Of a stretch of DNA of 64,000 nucleotides, positions 54,771 to 63,345 are shown piece by piece. The DNA is taken from assembly GCA_002452405.1 (NCBI GenBank), contig DKFP01000009.1, forward strand, positions 222,424 through 286,423, in the 5' to 3' direction. The stretch's first letter is position 1, and each line of letters starts with the position of its first letter. Source of the DNA: Deferribacteraceae bacterium UBA6793 (lineage in GTDB: Bacteria > Chrysiogenota > Deferribacteres > Deferribacterales > Geovibrionaceae). The translations under genes and the position numbers were made by a program. The notes under the pieces are model-generated. The model had not been told where the DNA came from. It saw only the letters and a list, made by a program, of their open reading frames with translations, and ran no database searches.

Positions 54771-55121
54771 ATGAATATTTTATATGTTGAAGATGAGAAG
54801 TTCACAAGGATGCTTGTTAAGAAACTTCTTGAAAAAGAGGAACTAAGTGTTCACGAAGCAGCAAATGGCGTCTTGGGATTAAAAAAATTCCTCGAAATTA
54901 AACCAGACCTGATTATTACAGACCTTGCTATGCCGGAAATGGACGGTTTTGAGATGATCTCGAAAATAAGAGAACATGATTCAAAAATACCGATAATCAT
55001 AACCACAGCATACAGAGAGGAAGCGGAAAAGGTGTGCGCGCTTGTCAATGCCTGCATATACAAACCAATTATCCGTGAAGATTTAATAGCCGCTATCAAT
55101 AACGTTGACAAATCGGCTTAA
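54771..55121 (+). CDS. Single-domain response regulator
   Basis: 116 residues, receiver domain only. Acidic residues E7-D8, phospho-acceptor D51 (LIITDLAMPEMDG), Thr in IITTAYREE and Lys in CIYKPIIRED are all in place. Effector domain absent, so it acts by protein contact. Divergent from the HDOD gene, which may be part of the same pathway. Confidence 0.92.
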   Translation: MNILYVEDEKFTRMLVKKLLEKEELSVHEAANGVLGLKKFLEIKPDLIITDLAMPEMDGFEMISKIREHDSKIPIIITTAYREEAEKVCALVNACIYKPIIREDLIAAINNVDKSA

Positions 55122-55133
55122 AAAATTTTTGTA

Positions 55134-55164
55134 TTGACATACAGGTCTAATTGGAATATTAGAC
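55134..55164 (+). promoter_or_regulatory. Promoter and overlapping dyad of the DAHP synthase operon
   Basis: TTGACA (55134-55139), 17-bp spacer, TATTAG (55157-55162). A perfect inverted repeat GTCTAAT-TGGAAT-ATTAGAC (55145-55164) covers the spacer and -10, so a repressor could block it. Confidence 0.7.
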
Positions 55165-55184
55165 GCAGAACGGAGAAATTTTAA

Positions 55185-55265
55185 ATGCTTAACAGACTTT
55201 TTTACGGATTCTTTTTTGGTTTCTTTTTTTATTGCTTTTTTAGCAATAGGAGTGTAGCCGTCTGA
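55185..55265 (+). CDS. Phenylalanine-rich leader peptide
   Basis: 26 residues, too short for usual gene callers. ATG is preceded by CGGAG 9-10 nt upstream. Nine of the residues are Phe and two Tyr, grouped as LFYGFFFGFFF and YCFF. It is placed between a clear promoter and a terminator hairpin in front of a DAHP synthase, the first enzyme of aromatic amino acid synthesis. This is the layout of pheL-type transcription attenuators: shortage of charged tRNA-Phe stalls the ribosome and favours the antiterminator. Confidence 0.85.
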   Translation: MLNRLFYGFFFGFFFYCFFSNRSVAV

Positions 55266-55268
55266 ATC

Positions 55269-55333
55269 CGGTCTGTGCATTGATATAAGATTTTAAGACC
55301 GCGGCGGCTTTTGCAAGCTCCCGCGGTTTTTTT
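55269..55333 (+). terminator. Attenuator: antiterminator and terminator hairpins
   Basis: Terminator: ACCGCGG (55298-55304) pairs with CCGCGGT (55321-55327), inner GCTT/AAGC, then seven T. Antiterminator: CGGTCT (55269-55274) pairs with AGACCG (55296-55301), taking the 5' arm of the terminator. A protector, ACAGAC in leader codons 3-5 (55192-55197), pairs with GTCTGT (55271-55276). Confidence 0.8.
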
Positions 55334-55388
55334 ATGCCTGCGGGGACATGCTGAAAACGCTGAATATTTTAAATACCGGAGGTATAAA

Positions 55389-56405
55389 ATGATTGTAGTC
55401 ATGAAAATCGGAGCGGCGCAGGACAGCGTTGCAAGAGTTATCGAAACGGCAGAGGAGATAGGCTTCCATGCCCATGTAATCGAAGGCAAAGAACGTGTGG
55501 TGATAGGTCTGGTCGGCGTTGACGGTCAGAGGGACAAAATGACCGTCATAGGCGAAATGCTGGGCGTTGACAAGGTTATCCCCATCAGCAAGCCATATAA
55601 GCTCTCCAGCCGCGAAGTTAAGGACGAGCCGACTATTGTGGATTGCTGCGGAGTTCTTTTCGGCGGCGAAAACATCCCCGTTATCGCGGGACCATGTTCG
55701 GTTGAATCTGAAGAACAAACAATCAAAACAGCAGAATTTGTTAAAGCGGCGGGCGCATCCATGCTCCGTGGCGGCGCATTCAAACCTCGCACATCCCCCT
55801 ATGCTTTCCAGGGACTCGCCGAAGAAGGACTGAAAATCCTTGCGAAGGCGCGAGAAGTTACGGGACTTCCTGTTGTTACAGAAGTAACAAACCCTAAATA
55901 TGTTGATATGGTATACAAATACGCGGATATGTTCCAGGTTGGCGCGAGGAATATTCAGAACTTCGCCCTTCTGACAGAGCTTGGCAAAACAGACAAACCC
56001 GTACTGCTTAAAAGGGGTATGTCCACAACGATAGAAGAATTTCTCACTGCCAGCGAATATATCCTTTGCGAAGGCAATAAGAATGTAATCCTCTGCGAAA
56101 GAGGTCTGAGAACTTTTGAAACAGCCACAAGAAACACACTGGACATCAGCGCTGTGCCGGTTATCAAGGCGAAAAGCCACCTGCCCATCATGATAGACCC
56201 CAGCCATGCGGCAGGTCACTGGCAATATGTAGGACCTCTTTGCAAGGCAGCCGTTGCAATAGGCGCAGACGGGCTTATTGTTGAGGTACACCCCAACCCG
56301 GAAAAGGCATGGTCTGACGGCGCTCAGTCGCTCACACCGACTCAGTTCCTTGAGCTGATGGGCAGTCTGCGTTCGATAGCTCTTGCGGTTGGCAGAACTA
56401 TATAA
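55389..56405 (+). CDS. aroF: 3-deoxy-7-phosphoheptulonate (DAHP) synthase, type I-beta
   Basis: 338 residues from the ATG at 55389 (GGAGG 6 nt upstream). It condenses phosphoenolpyruvate and erythrose-4-phosphate, opening the shikimate pathway. An N-terminal ferredoxin-like regulatory domain (1-70; MIVVMKIGAAQDSVARVIE) precedes the TIM-barrel, as in Thermotoga-type enzymes inhibited by Tyr/Phe. Barrel motifs: VIAGPCSVESEEQ, MLRGGAFKPRTSPYAFQG, VLLKRGMSTTIEEF and PIMIDPSHAAGHW. Expression is probably attenuated by Phe through the leader upstream; tRNA-Phe follows 105 nt downstream. Confidence 0.95.
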   Translation: MIVVMKIGAAQDSVARVIETAEEIGFHAHVIEGKERVVIGLVGVDGQRDKMTVIGEMLGVDKVIPISKPYKLSSREVKDEPTIVDCCGVLFGGENIPVIAGPCSVESEEQTIKTAEFVKAAGASMLRGGAFKPRTSPYAFQGLAEEGLKILAKAREVTGLPVVTEVTNPKYVDMVYKYADMFQVGARNIQNFALLTELGKTDKPVLLKRGMSTTIEEFLTASEYILCEGNKNVILCERGLRTFETATRNTLDISAVPVIKAKSHLPIMIDPSHAAGHWQYVGPLCKAAVAIGADGLIVEVHPNPEKAWSDGAQSLTPTQFLELMGSLRSIALAVGRTI

Positions 56406-56509
56406 TGCGCTGATAGAAGCAGGAAAAAATTTATTGGAAAAATGCAAAATAGATGTTGACATCGAAGGTGTTTTTCGATATTTTTAGACCTCGCTTTTGA
56501 GAGCGTACC

Positions 56510-56582
56510 GCCCAGGTAGCTCAGTCGGTAGAGCAGTGGACTGAAAATCCACGTGTCGATGGTTCGATTCCGTCCCTGGGCA
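56510..56582 (+). tRNA. tRNA-Phe (anticodon GAA)
   Basis: Acceptor GCCCAGG pairs with CCTGGGC; D-arm GCTCAGTCGGTAGAGC; anticodon loop CTGAAAA with anticodon GAA; T-loop GTTCGATTC. CCA not encoded. It borders the prophage-like tail genes and may be its attachment site. Confidence 0.96.
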
Positions 56583-56594
56583 TTAAATAAAAAA

Positions 56595-56618
56595 GGCAGT
56601 CTTCGGACTGCCTTTTTT
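56595..56618 (+). terminator. Terminator after tRNA-Phe
   Basis: GGCAGTC-TTCG-GACTGCC with a UUCG tetraloop, followed by six T. Confidence 0.93.
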
Positions 56619-56666
56619 ATTTGTATTCTTACTGGCGGAAACGAAACCTGCTACAAGCTCTAACGC

Positions 56667-56718
56667 AAATTGCAACTTTTTACAGCATAAATTGCAACCT
56701 TCTAACATAAAACGCAAC
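56667..56718. repeat. Three 10-bp direct repeats at the phage boundary
   Basis: AAATTGCAAC at 56667-56676 and 56689-56698, and AAAACGCAAC at 56709-56718, spaced 22 and 20 bp. They lie between tRNA-Phe and the first phage gene, where integrase arm-type sites are often found. Confidence 0.6.
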
Positions 56719-56731
56719 CATTCCCGTGGTG

Positions 56732-56959
56732 CTACCAGCCCAAAACCACCAGATAGTCCTCGGCTCCTTCGACATCAGCAAGAAAACGCTCTTTGTCGTC
56801 AGCGCTATATGCACACCTGCGGTTATTTTCTGATAGAATCTGTTCCTTTTCTTCAATAGTTTCGACAATTCTATCAATCCAAAGCACTTCTGCCGTTTTG
56901 CTATCGCCTGTATCAACTATAGATACCGCCCGTTGAATTGCTTGCTTAGATAAACTCAT
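56732..56959 (-). CDS. Small phage-associated protein, unknown
   Basis: 75 residues, with GAGG 8-9 nt before the ATG at 56959. Acidic and helical; no domain recognised. It lies 12 nt after the tail-fibre-like gene, as its probable last operon partner. It might be a tail-fibre chaperone by position only. Confidence 0.6.
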   Translation of the reverse strand: MSLSKQAIQRAVSIVDTGDSKTAEVLWIDRIVETIEEKEQILSENNRRCAYSADDKERFLADVEGAEDYLVVLGW

Positions 56960-56971
56960 ATTTGCACCTCG

Positions 56972-58135
56972 TTAAACATGGTATGTAATCGTTCCAATCA
57001 TCTTAAATGATGTTGCGCTAATATCTGTTGCGAAAACCGGGGAGGTGTGATCGGATGACATAGCTGTTGATAACTTAGCCAATCTTACTTTCACCCCGGC
57101 GGGTTCAACATAAGGAATATACACCCCCGTACCATATCCATGCAAAACAGACCCTGTAGAAAATGCATATGTAGTATTATTTGCGGCGAAGGGTAAGCCG
57201 AAAATTGCAGGATATCCTGTCGGTGGGGTCGAGAAAGTACCAAATGCACAGAAGTCTGCTGTAACTCGATTCCCGCAGCGGGTGTATGATCCTGTCTGTG
57301 CAGTATACACCGCCGTACCCGCAGTCGTCAGCCCTGCGACAATTGGTGTCCACACGCCCTCTTCATACCAGTCGAAAACATTTACTGCGCTATTTGCAAC
57401 ATTCGGAAGCTGTAGCCCGCCGAGCGCAGGTATCTGTACGACACCTGTACTACTATTTTGTTGAATAGTGTAAAATATTGTTGCAGAAGTTGTCGCCGTA
57501 GGAGTAGTGGTTGTGTATACGCCAGAAGCAGGAGTAATATATGCAGTATTAGAGCCAGTACAAATAGCCGAGATATTAGAGTAAAGCCGGCAATATAGCC
57601 AAATATCTACACCTGTGCCTGTTGTGGCGCTAGAATAAACAGCAGTAACTGAAGATGATCTATTATTATCTCCTTTTGAAGAAAAAAGAGCCATACCCCA
57701 TGTATTATTGTTCATTAAAGTGATATCAAGAATATGATGACCAGCATCCAACTGCCCCGCAGTAAATCCTGACATTCCGCCGGCAATCAAGAATAAAAAT
57801 CTACTACCTTCAGCCAATCCCGTTGAGATAGTACACAATTTCATCCACGTAGCAGAACTTGCAGTACCAACATTCCACGTTCTTGCGTACCCTGAGCCTA
57901 AAACCCCGCCGAGTTTTGTACTATCCACCGCTGTTGCGGTTTTTCCGAGATATGCCGTATCGTGGTTATGTCCTGAAAGAGAATATACTCCAGCATGGGT
58001 ATGGGTAGTATCAGACTTTCCTGAATGAAGCTCATTCAGCCCTTCGGCTATCTTCCCGTAGTTATCATCAAACTCAGATTTATTAAGCCTTGAGCCTTTT
58101 GCTTCCCTAGTTAGAAGGCTTATTGGCCATATCAT
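56972..58135 (-). CDS. Phage tail-fibre-like protein
   Basis: 387 residues from the ATG at 58135, with GGAG 7 nt upstream; the frame begins 11 residues earlier without support. Residues 30-60 contain HTHTGVYSLSGHNHDTAYLG, the His-x-His type repeat found in phage fibres, followed by KLGGVLGSGYAR. The remainder is rich in Thr, Ser, Gly and Ala with beta character. It overlaps the coiled-coil gene by 29 nt. Likely binds the host surface. Confidence 0.7.
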   Translation of the reverse strand: MIWPISLLTREAKGSRLNKSEFDDNYGKIAEGLNELHSGKSDTTHTHAGVYSLSGHNHDTAYLGKTATAVDSTKLGGVLGSGYARTWNVGTASSATWMKLCTISTGLAEGSRFLFLIAGGMSGFTAGQLDAGHHILDITLMNNNTWGMALFSSKGDNNRSSSVTAVYSSATTGTGVDIWLYCRLYSNISAICTGSNTAYITPASGVYTTTTPTATTSATIFYTIQQNSSTGVVQIPALGGLQLPNVANSAVNVFDWYEEGVWTPIVAGLTTAGTAVYTAQTGSYTRCGNRVTADFCAFGTFSTPPTGYPAIFGLPFAANNTTYAFSTGSVLHGYGTGVYIPYVEPAGVKVRLAKLSTAMSSDHTSPVFATDISATSFKMIGTITYHV

Positions 58136-58271
58136 GTTCAATCTCCTTTTTAAGCGTATCGTTTTCATCTCTGAGCTTTTTATTCTCAGAAATCAACGCC
58201 TGAATAATTGTATTTTTCTCATAAAGCATTGAGAGCAATGTTTGTTCTCTCTGTAAAATTTTTTCATCCAT
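58107..58271 (-). CDS. Small coiled-coil phage protein
   Basis: 54 residues from the ATG at 58271, directly abutting the stop of the host-specificity gene (TAAATG). Heptad-like MLYEKNTIIQALISENKKL and ENDTLKKEIE form a single coiled coil. The position between the J-like and fibre genes suggests a fibre-attachment or trimerisation helper. It is too short for the open-frame length cut-off often used. Confidence 0.65.
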   Translation of the reverse strand: MDEKILQREQTLLSMLYEKNTIIQALISENKKLRDENDTLKKEIEHDMANKPSN

Positions 58272-61200
58272 TTATTCACCTATTGCCCACCAATTTATAG
58301 TCCCCTCTGCAAGCATCACAGCCCCTGCAACGTCATATGTCATTACTTCAAGAATCAAGTTATTGGCTGGTGTAGTGGAATTTGTAATTGCTTTCTGCGC
58401 AAATACTGCCGCTTTAATGCCTTGTACGGTGAGAGTTCCCTCACTGCTGGCAGTAAATACAACAGTGGGGCTTGCACCATTCCACCCCGGAGTTGTGAAT
58501 GACTTTATACTATTTAAGGATTGCCCCAACGAGATAAATCTATTACTTTCAGTTCCCATTCCGACACAGTCTAAAGAACCCCACGTTCCTGATGAACCGC
58601 TCGTCCCGTAGCGCAATTCCCAGTCGACGCGAACCACATCATAACCAGCGGGTACATACAGATCAGGCAGTATAGCCTGCTTTGAACTACCGTAAACTCC
58701 ACCAACCTGAATAACAGGGTGTTGGTCTTTATCCATATAGTCCGAAACCCCAGACCATTGCTCATACTGTGTCCCTCCGGTTGAAAATGTTGCCCCCGCA
58801 TCGTATGCCTGTGCTTCAACAGTTACAGAATACTGTCCTTGCCCAACAACGAGTTCCTGAGCATCTGCTACATAATCAAGAGTCGCACCAAGACCTACAG
58901 TTTTCCATCCGGTTACATATGAACCCGCGACAATGCGCCAGACAACATTTCTATACATATAAATGCCTGTAGTACCGCTTGAGCGAACAGAAGCCAGTTT
59001 TACAGATGCACGAATCTTAACTGTGTTGCCCGGGGACGCAACTGCTGTTGATGCAAAAGTCACGCTGTTTGATGAGTTTGAAGCAGTAAGATTATAAACA
59101 GATGTAATCACGTTCGCTGAAAGAACAAGTTGAGCTTTCGGCACAAAACTGTATCTGCCGTTTGCAACAGTTATATTTGTCGCATCGAGAAGAAAGGATT
59201 GATCTTGACCACTGTAGTTGCCGTCATACGACTGTAAGTTGGCGGGTGACAACATAATTTTAGGCTGTCTCTTCCACACTCCATCTATATTAACCGTAAC
59301 ATTATTAAAAGCTGTCCCAGACTCCATTCTGCGTAACGACTTGTATTCAACATGCCGCCCGTTTATTGCATCCCAATAATAAAATTGGATATCCCCATTA
59401 TTGAGTGTCATATAGTGTTGCCCGGATATGCCCCCATCAGGTGCGAAAGTCGCAATCCCGCTCCCGAAGCCAGCAGTGTCAAAAACTATATTATCGTTAC
59501 CGAGGACTAGTTTTCCGCCATCCCGAAGCGTAATAAGAGATGTGATTTTAAGATTTTCACCAGCAATGTTAATAATTTCTACATCGTTAGCATCAAGTGT
59601 TCCTGCATGTATTTTATCCGCAGATAGGGCAAATATATGTGCATCAGTAATAACCGCATCTGCTATGTTTGCGGAACTTGTAATCAAGAGATTCGTTCCC
59701 ACTGCACGGGCAGTAACACTGCCATCAATATACAAATCACCATTGATACCCACAGCGGCAGAACCGTTAACCAGCCCAACTATAAATGCCTGAACAGGGT
59801 CTTCATCTTCTGATGAGATCGCTACACGGAAAGCATCCGCAAGCACAGCAAATTCAGATAAAACACCTGTATTCAGCAAGCCAACACCAGCGATTTTGCC
59901 GTTCACATCGGTTTTGATTGTCCATTCTGCTATAATGTCGCCGATATCATCTTCAATGACTGCAACTGATGATTGAATAGTCCCTATTGAAGCCAAAATC
60001 CCGTTATTATCGTATATAGCCTTCTGGTGTGTTGCGATTATACCGTCATGCTCGCTGATAAGCAGTTGAGCGGCTGACAAGCGTGGCACTATTGATTCGG
60101 AGCCATCAACGCCGTTAACAATAACATCATCTTCAAGAATATCGTCTTCAAGAGCCACGTCTCCCGTAATTGCATCCGAAAGCACGGGGATATTCAAAAT
60201 ACCCTTAGCGATTTTTGATATAAAAAGGCTCTCGTCTGCACTGCCTTTCAGCGTATTAAGAAGTTTTGAAGGGTCTGAATCTGTTTGACCAAAAACTCCC
60301 GCAGAAGCCAAAAACGGGAACCAATCAGACTGAAGCCCGAATATGTTTCTGACACGAATCCAGTAGTAAAAACCAGCAACGAGGTCAAGATTTGAATGGG
60401 CATATTTGCCTGTTTGTATTGTTGCAAGGTGTTCTGCTACGGAACGGCTGTTAGTTGCTCCTGCCCATATTTCAAGACCATCAAAAAGGCTGTCTTTTGT
60501 GAATGCCGCAGTAAGACCGATGCTGTATAACTTCGGAGTCGCTGTCAATGCAGTGGGAGCTGAAGGCTTTTGAATTGTGACACTGATTGAAGCACCGGAG
60601 CTTTTTATACCCGAACGTGCCACAGTGAAGACTTTAAAGGTAAATGCACGTTCTACAGTGACTGGATAGATATATTCTGTACCCGAAACTGAAACATAAA
60701 AAACATCAGCAACATAAATATCATATCTAAGAACGTCCGATGATGCTGATTTCAGCCATGAAACCCTGATACCGCTTCTGATAAGCTCATAAGTAAGGTT
60801 TGACACGTTCGCCGGAGCAACAGGCATTCCAGACACGTTGTAGCCCACTGAATAAGCATCCGATGAAACATTACCGTAGCTTACGGCAGAAACAAAAACT
60901 TCGGCACTGCCCGGCACGACACGAAAAGAAGCCGTCAGACCTTTTGTTGTCGCAGATTGTCTTATGCCTCCGTTTACAACTGTAACCGAATAGCTTGAAG
61001 CTCTTTCTGCTGAGAGCCATGAAGCTGATAAAACAATGAGATAAGAACCATCTGCGAGGGTCTCTACTGTCTCGGAAATATTAATATTAGTGACTTTTGC
61101 GGGTGCGCTTAACGTGCTGTCATAAACAGAATACACACCCTCTGAAAAGTTCCCTTCAACGTTATCGTAAAGGGAAACAGAGTCTGGCAAGAGTACCAGA

Positions 61201-62204
61201 CCAACAGTGAACGGCGTAGGATAAGACACGCTTTTAACAAGATATCGTCCGCTTAGGTCGTAATCCGGATAATCCAGATTTACAACATCGCACGGATCAA
61301 GCATTAAACCCATGTGTGATATCTCAAGCTCTGTAGTGTCATTGTAGTTTGTCCTGTCCATTTTGCGGCGGGCAAACACAAGCGGGAGTTCCAAATCCTC
61401 TATATAGTCATATTCCACAGACTCTTCATTAGTCGCATAATCAAGCTCAGAATCAATAACAGCCTGCATTGTATTCCATTCGGGAACCGTATGAGTTGTG
61501 ATTCTCACACGCCCCACAGTGCCCGATAATGTTCCCTGTTTAAACCTCACACTGCCTTTTACTACGAACTGGGAGATATCAGCAGAAACAGGTCTCTGAC
61601 GTTTAATTGCTATATGTATAAGTCCTTCACTATTAAAAAGTTCTGCGTTTGCGTGAAGTAACAGTTTATTCAGGTTTTCAGTAGTGCTTTCACTATCAAG
61701 AACGACACCGAAAGCACAGGTGTTTATAAGGTCATAATGCTCTGCATAAAGAGCCTCTGCCTCAAAAGCACTAATAGATAACATATCTGCTTGAATACCC
61801 ATGCCGTATTTTGTACTGGTCATGAAATCATAAATAAAGTTTATAGGGTTATAGCTGGCTGCTGTCTCTTTTGAAACCAAGTCATAAATTACCGAACCAT
61901 CACAGAAACATTGAACATCTATCTCGGAACTGCCAAGCTCTTCAAAAACAGAAGCCGGATATTCAGCAAGAATGGAGTTTACATGGGGATAGCTTAATAC
62001 CGTACCATCAGGTATTTGATGTTCTGCGTTTCCCTGATAAGAAACATTATAACGGTCGTATTCGGAGCCGTTCGCATACAGCTTGACACTCTGAACTTGG
62101 TTCTCACAAGCAACATACGCAAAATATGATGCACTATCACCATCATAACGATAAACTGACAGTGGCTTAACAACAGCCTTTCCATAAACAACGGGGATAA
62201 TCAT
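58272..62204 (-). CDS. Phage tail tip / host-specificity protein (lambda J-like)
   Basis: 1310 residues. The N-terminal 330 residues resemble the tail hub domain (MIIPVVYGKAVVKPLSVY, VARRKMDRTNYNDTTELEI-like region). Fibronectin III modules follow (about 365-640). A DUF1983-like segment near 730-790 (SVAVIEDDIGDIIAEWTIK, LNTGVLSEFAVLADAFRVA) is the central domain of lambda J. The C-terminal 500 residues are beta-rich, with two Gly/Ser-rich parts. It overlaps the upstream DUF2163 gene by ATGA. Confidence 0.85.
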   Translation of the reverse strand: MIIPVVYGKAVVKPLSVYRYDGDSASYFAYVACENQVQSVKLYANGSEYDRYNVSYQGNAEHQIPDGTVLSYPHVNSILAEYPASVFEELGSSEIDVQCFCDGSVIYDLVSKETAASYNPINFIYDFMTSTKYGMGIQADMLSISAFEAEALYAEHYDLINTCAFGVVLDSESTTENLNKLLLHANAELFNSEGLIHIAIKRQRPVSADISQFVVKGSVRFKQGTLSGTVGRVRITTHTVPEWNTMQAVIDSELDYATNEESVEYDYIEDLELPLVFARRKMDRTNYNDTTELEISHMGLMLDPCDVVNLDYPDYDLSGRYLVKSVSYPTPFTVGLVLLPDSVSLYDNVEGNFSEGVYSVYDSTLSAPAKVTNINISETVETLADGSYLIVLSASWLSAERASSYSVTVVNGGIRQSATTKGLTASFRVVPGSAEVFVSAVSYGNVSSDAYSVGYNVSGMPVAPANVSNLTYELIRSGIRVSWLKSASSDVLRYDIYVADVFYVSVSGTEYIYPVTVERAFTFKVFTVARSGIKSSGASISVTIQKPSAPTALTATPKLYSIGLTAAFTKDSLFDGLEIWAGATNSRSVAEHLATIQTGKYAHSNLDLVAGFYYWIRVRNIFGLQSDWFPFLASAGVFGQTDSDPSKLLNTLKGSADESLFISKIAKGILNIPVLSDAITGDVALEDDILEDDVIVNGVDGSESIVPRLSAAQLLISEHDGIIATHQKAIYDNNGILASIGTIQSSVAVIEDDIGDIIAEWTIKTDVNGKIAGVGLLNTGVLSEFAVLADAFRVAISSEDEDPVQAFIVGLVNGSAAVGINGDLYIDGSVTARAVGTNLLITSSANIADAVITDAHIFALSADKIHAGTLDANDVEIINIAGENLKITSLITLRDGGKLVLGNDNIVFDTAGFGSGIATFAPDGGISGQHYMTLNNGDIQFYYWDAINGRHVEYKSLRRMESGTAFNNVTVNIDGVWKRQPKIMLSPANLQSYDGNYSGQDQSFLLDATNITVANGRYSFVPKAQLVLSANVITSVYNLTASNSSNSVTFASTAVASPGNTVKIRASVKLASVRSSGTTGIYMYRNVVWRIVAGSYVTGWKTVGLGATLDYVADAQELVVGQGQYSVTVEAQAYDAGATFSTGGTQYEQWSGVSDYMDKDQHPVIQVGGVYGSSKQAILPDLYVPAGYDVVRVDWELRYGTSGSSGTWGSLDCVGMGTESNRFISLGQSLNSIKSFTTPGWNGASPTVVFTASSEGTLTVQGIKAAVFAQKAITNSTTPANNLILEVMTYDVAGAVMLAEGTINWWAIGE

Positions 62205-62815
62205 CTGATTTCCCCCTGTGCCATTTTGCCGCTGACAACTGAGACAACACCACCACGAAAGTTAGCAGTGTTACCTTTCAAAGCGCAGTCAGTGTACGTA
62301 TGACTGCATGAAACATCTGTGCCGTCATATGCACATACCGAATCTTTAAAACCGTTTATACAGCTTGCTGAAAGATGATTAAGACTGCTCTGCATAGATG
62401 CATACAAGGGCGATATCCAATAAACGATAACATTGTTATCAACAAATTCATAACTTTCCAGATAGCCAGAGAAGAGGCAAAGTTTATCTATGAGGACAGA
62501 CTCAAAATCAAGTGCGGCATACCAGAATTTCAGAGTTGATTTTCTCTGGTCGTGGCTCCTGAAAACTGGTGTCTGAGAATTATCTGAGTTGTCCAAACTG
62601 GTAACAATACGCTCAATCTCTCCGCTTGTGCCAAAGTTGAAATTGTCATAAGTGAACGGATAGGGAATAAATATATCACCTGAAACAATAATCTCAATAT
62701 CGCTGTCGCAAATACGCCAAACAGCCCCTGAGCGGAACGCTATTTCAGCTAAATAGCACCCTGCGGCTATCTCAGCCTTCAGGCTTGCATTGAAATTTGC
62801 AACTATATTTTTCAT
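62201..62815 (-). CDS. Phage tail assembly protein, DUF2163 / BR0599 family
   Basis: 204 residues. The N-terminal DUF2163 domain (FIPYPFTYDNFNFGTSGEIE) is followed by a Cys-rich C-terminal stretch (SCINGFKDSVCAYDG, CSHTYTDCALKGNTANF) that is conserved in the family and may bind metal. In gene-transfer agents its homologue is a tail baseplate protein next to the DUF2460 protein, as here. Overlaps the flanking genes by ATGA. Confidence 0.82.
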   Translation of the reverse strand: MKNIVANFNASLKAEIAAGCYLAEIAFRSGAVWRICDSDIEIIVSGDIFIPYPFTYDNFNFGTSGEIERIVTSLDNSDNSQTPVFRSHDQRKSTLKFWYAALDFESVLIDKLCLFSGYLESYEFVDNNVIVYWISPLYASMQSSLNHLSASCINGFKDSVCAYDGTDVSCSHTYTDCALKGNTANFRGGVVSVVSGKMAQGEIR

Positions 62816-63345
62816 ATGGTCACAAGCCTCACACTGCCAGTGTAAGACAACGGCAGAAGAGCGGAAGACATACTACCTGAAAACTTGCAATCGCAAACAA
62901 GAAGACCCTTAAAGTCAATCCTGATGATACTGTCAACAGCCACAGGCGAAGAAAAAACCGCTCTGTCCCTGCCGTCCCGTCCCGCACCTGCCTGAATATC
63001 AACATCCGCCGTAACGCCGCCTACAGACACAATAATGTCTGTTGACTGACAACAGGGCAAATCAAAAACAGTTGCCGAAGATGTTACCTTCGCAACAAAC
63101 TCCCTCTTAAATAATCCTTTAAGGGGGCGAACAAACGTAAATGAGTCAAGCCCGAACGTATCTTTATAAAACGTTTCAATAGGCTCCATATCTCTTGTGC
63201 CATATTGAAGGTCAAAGCCTCTCTTTGGCTTGAACTGCCGTAAACGCCCCTGAGTTACATTATCAGTCAGAGTCGTTGAAACGGTATCAAAGCCAAGAGA
63301 GAGTGTTATCGTATTAATCGGAGCCGGAGTCTGGGGGTATATCAT
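62812..63345 (-). CDS. Phage tail protein, DUF2460-like
   Basis: 177 residues. Position between the tape measure and DUF2163 genes and motifs GRLRQFKPKRGFDLQYG, FYKDTFGLDSFTFVRP support a DUF2460-like distal tail function. Start overlaps the stop of the tape measure gene by ATGA. Confidence 0.72.
   Translation of the reverse strand: MIYPQTPAPINTITLSLGFDTVSTTLTDNVTQGRLRQFKPKRGFDLQYGTRDMEPIETFYKDTFGLDSFTFVRPLKGLFKREFVAKVTSSATVFDLPCCQSTDIIVSVGGVTADVDIQAGAGRDGRDRAVFSSPVAVDSIIRIDFKGLLVCDCKFSGSMSSALLPLSYTGSVRLVTI

Noticed and set aside
55332..56462. 376-residue minus-strand frame opposite the DAHP synthase
   Set aside because: Full overlap with a well-supported enzyme and no recognisable domain; antisense shadow.
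56680..56916. Alternative 78-residue frame overlapping the small phage gene
   Set aside because: Lacks a ribosome site; the overlapping frame at 56732-56959 has a strong one.
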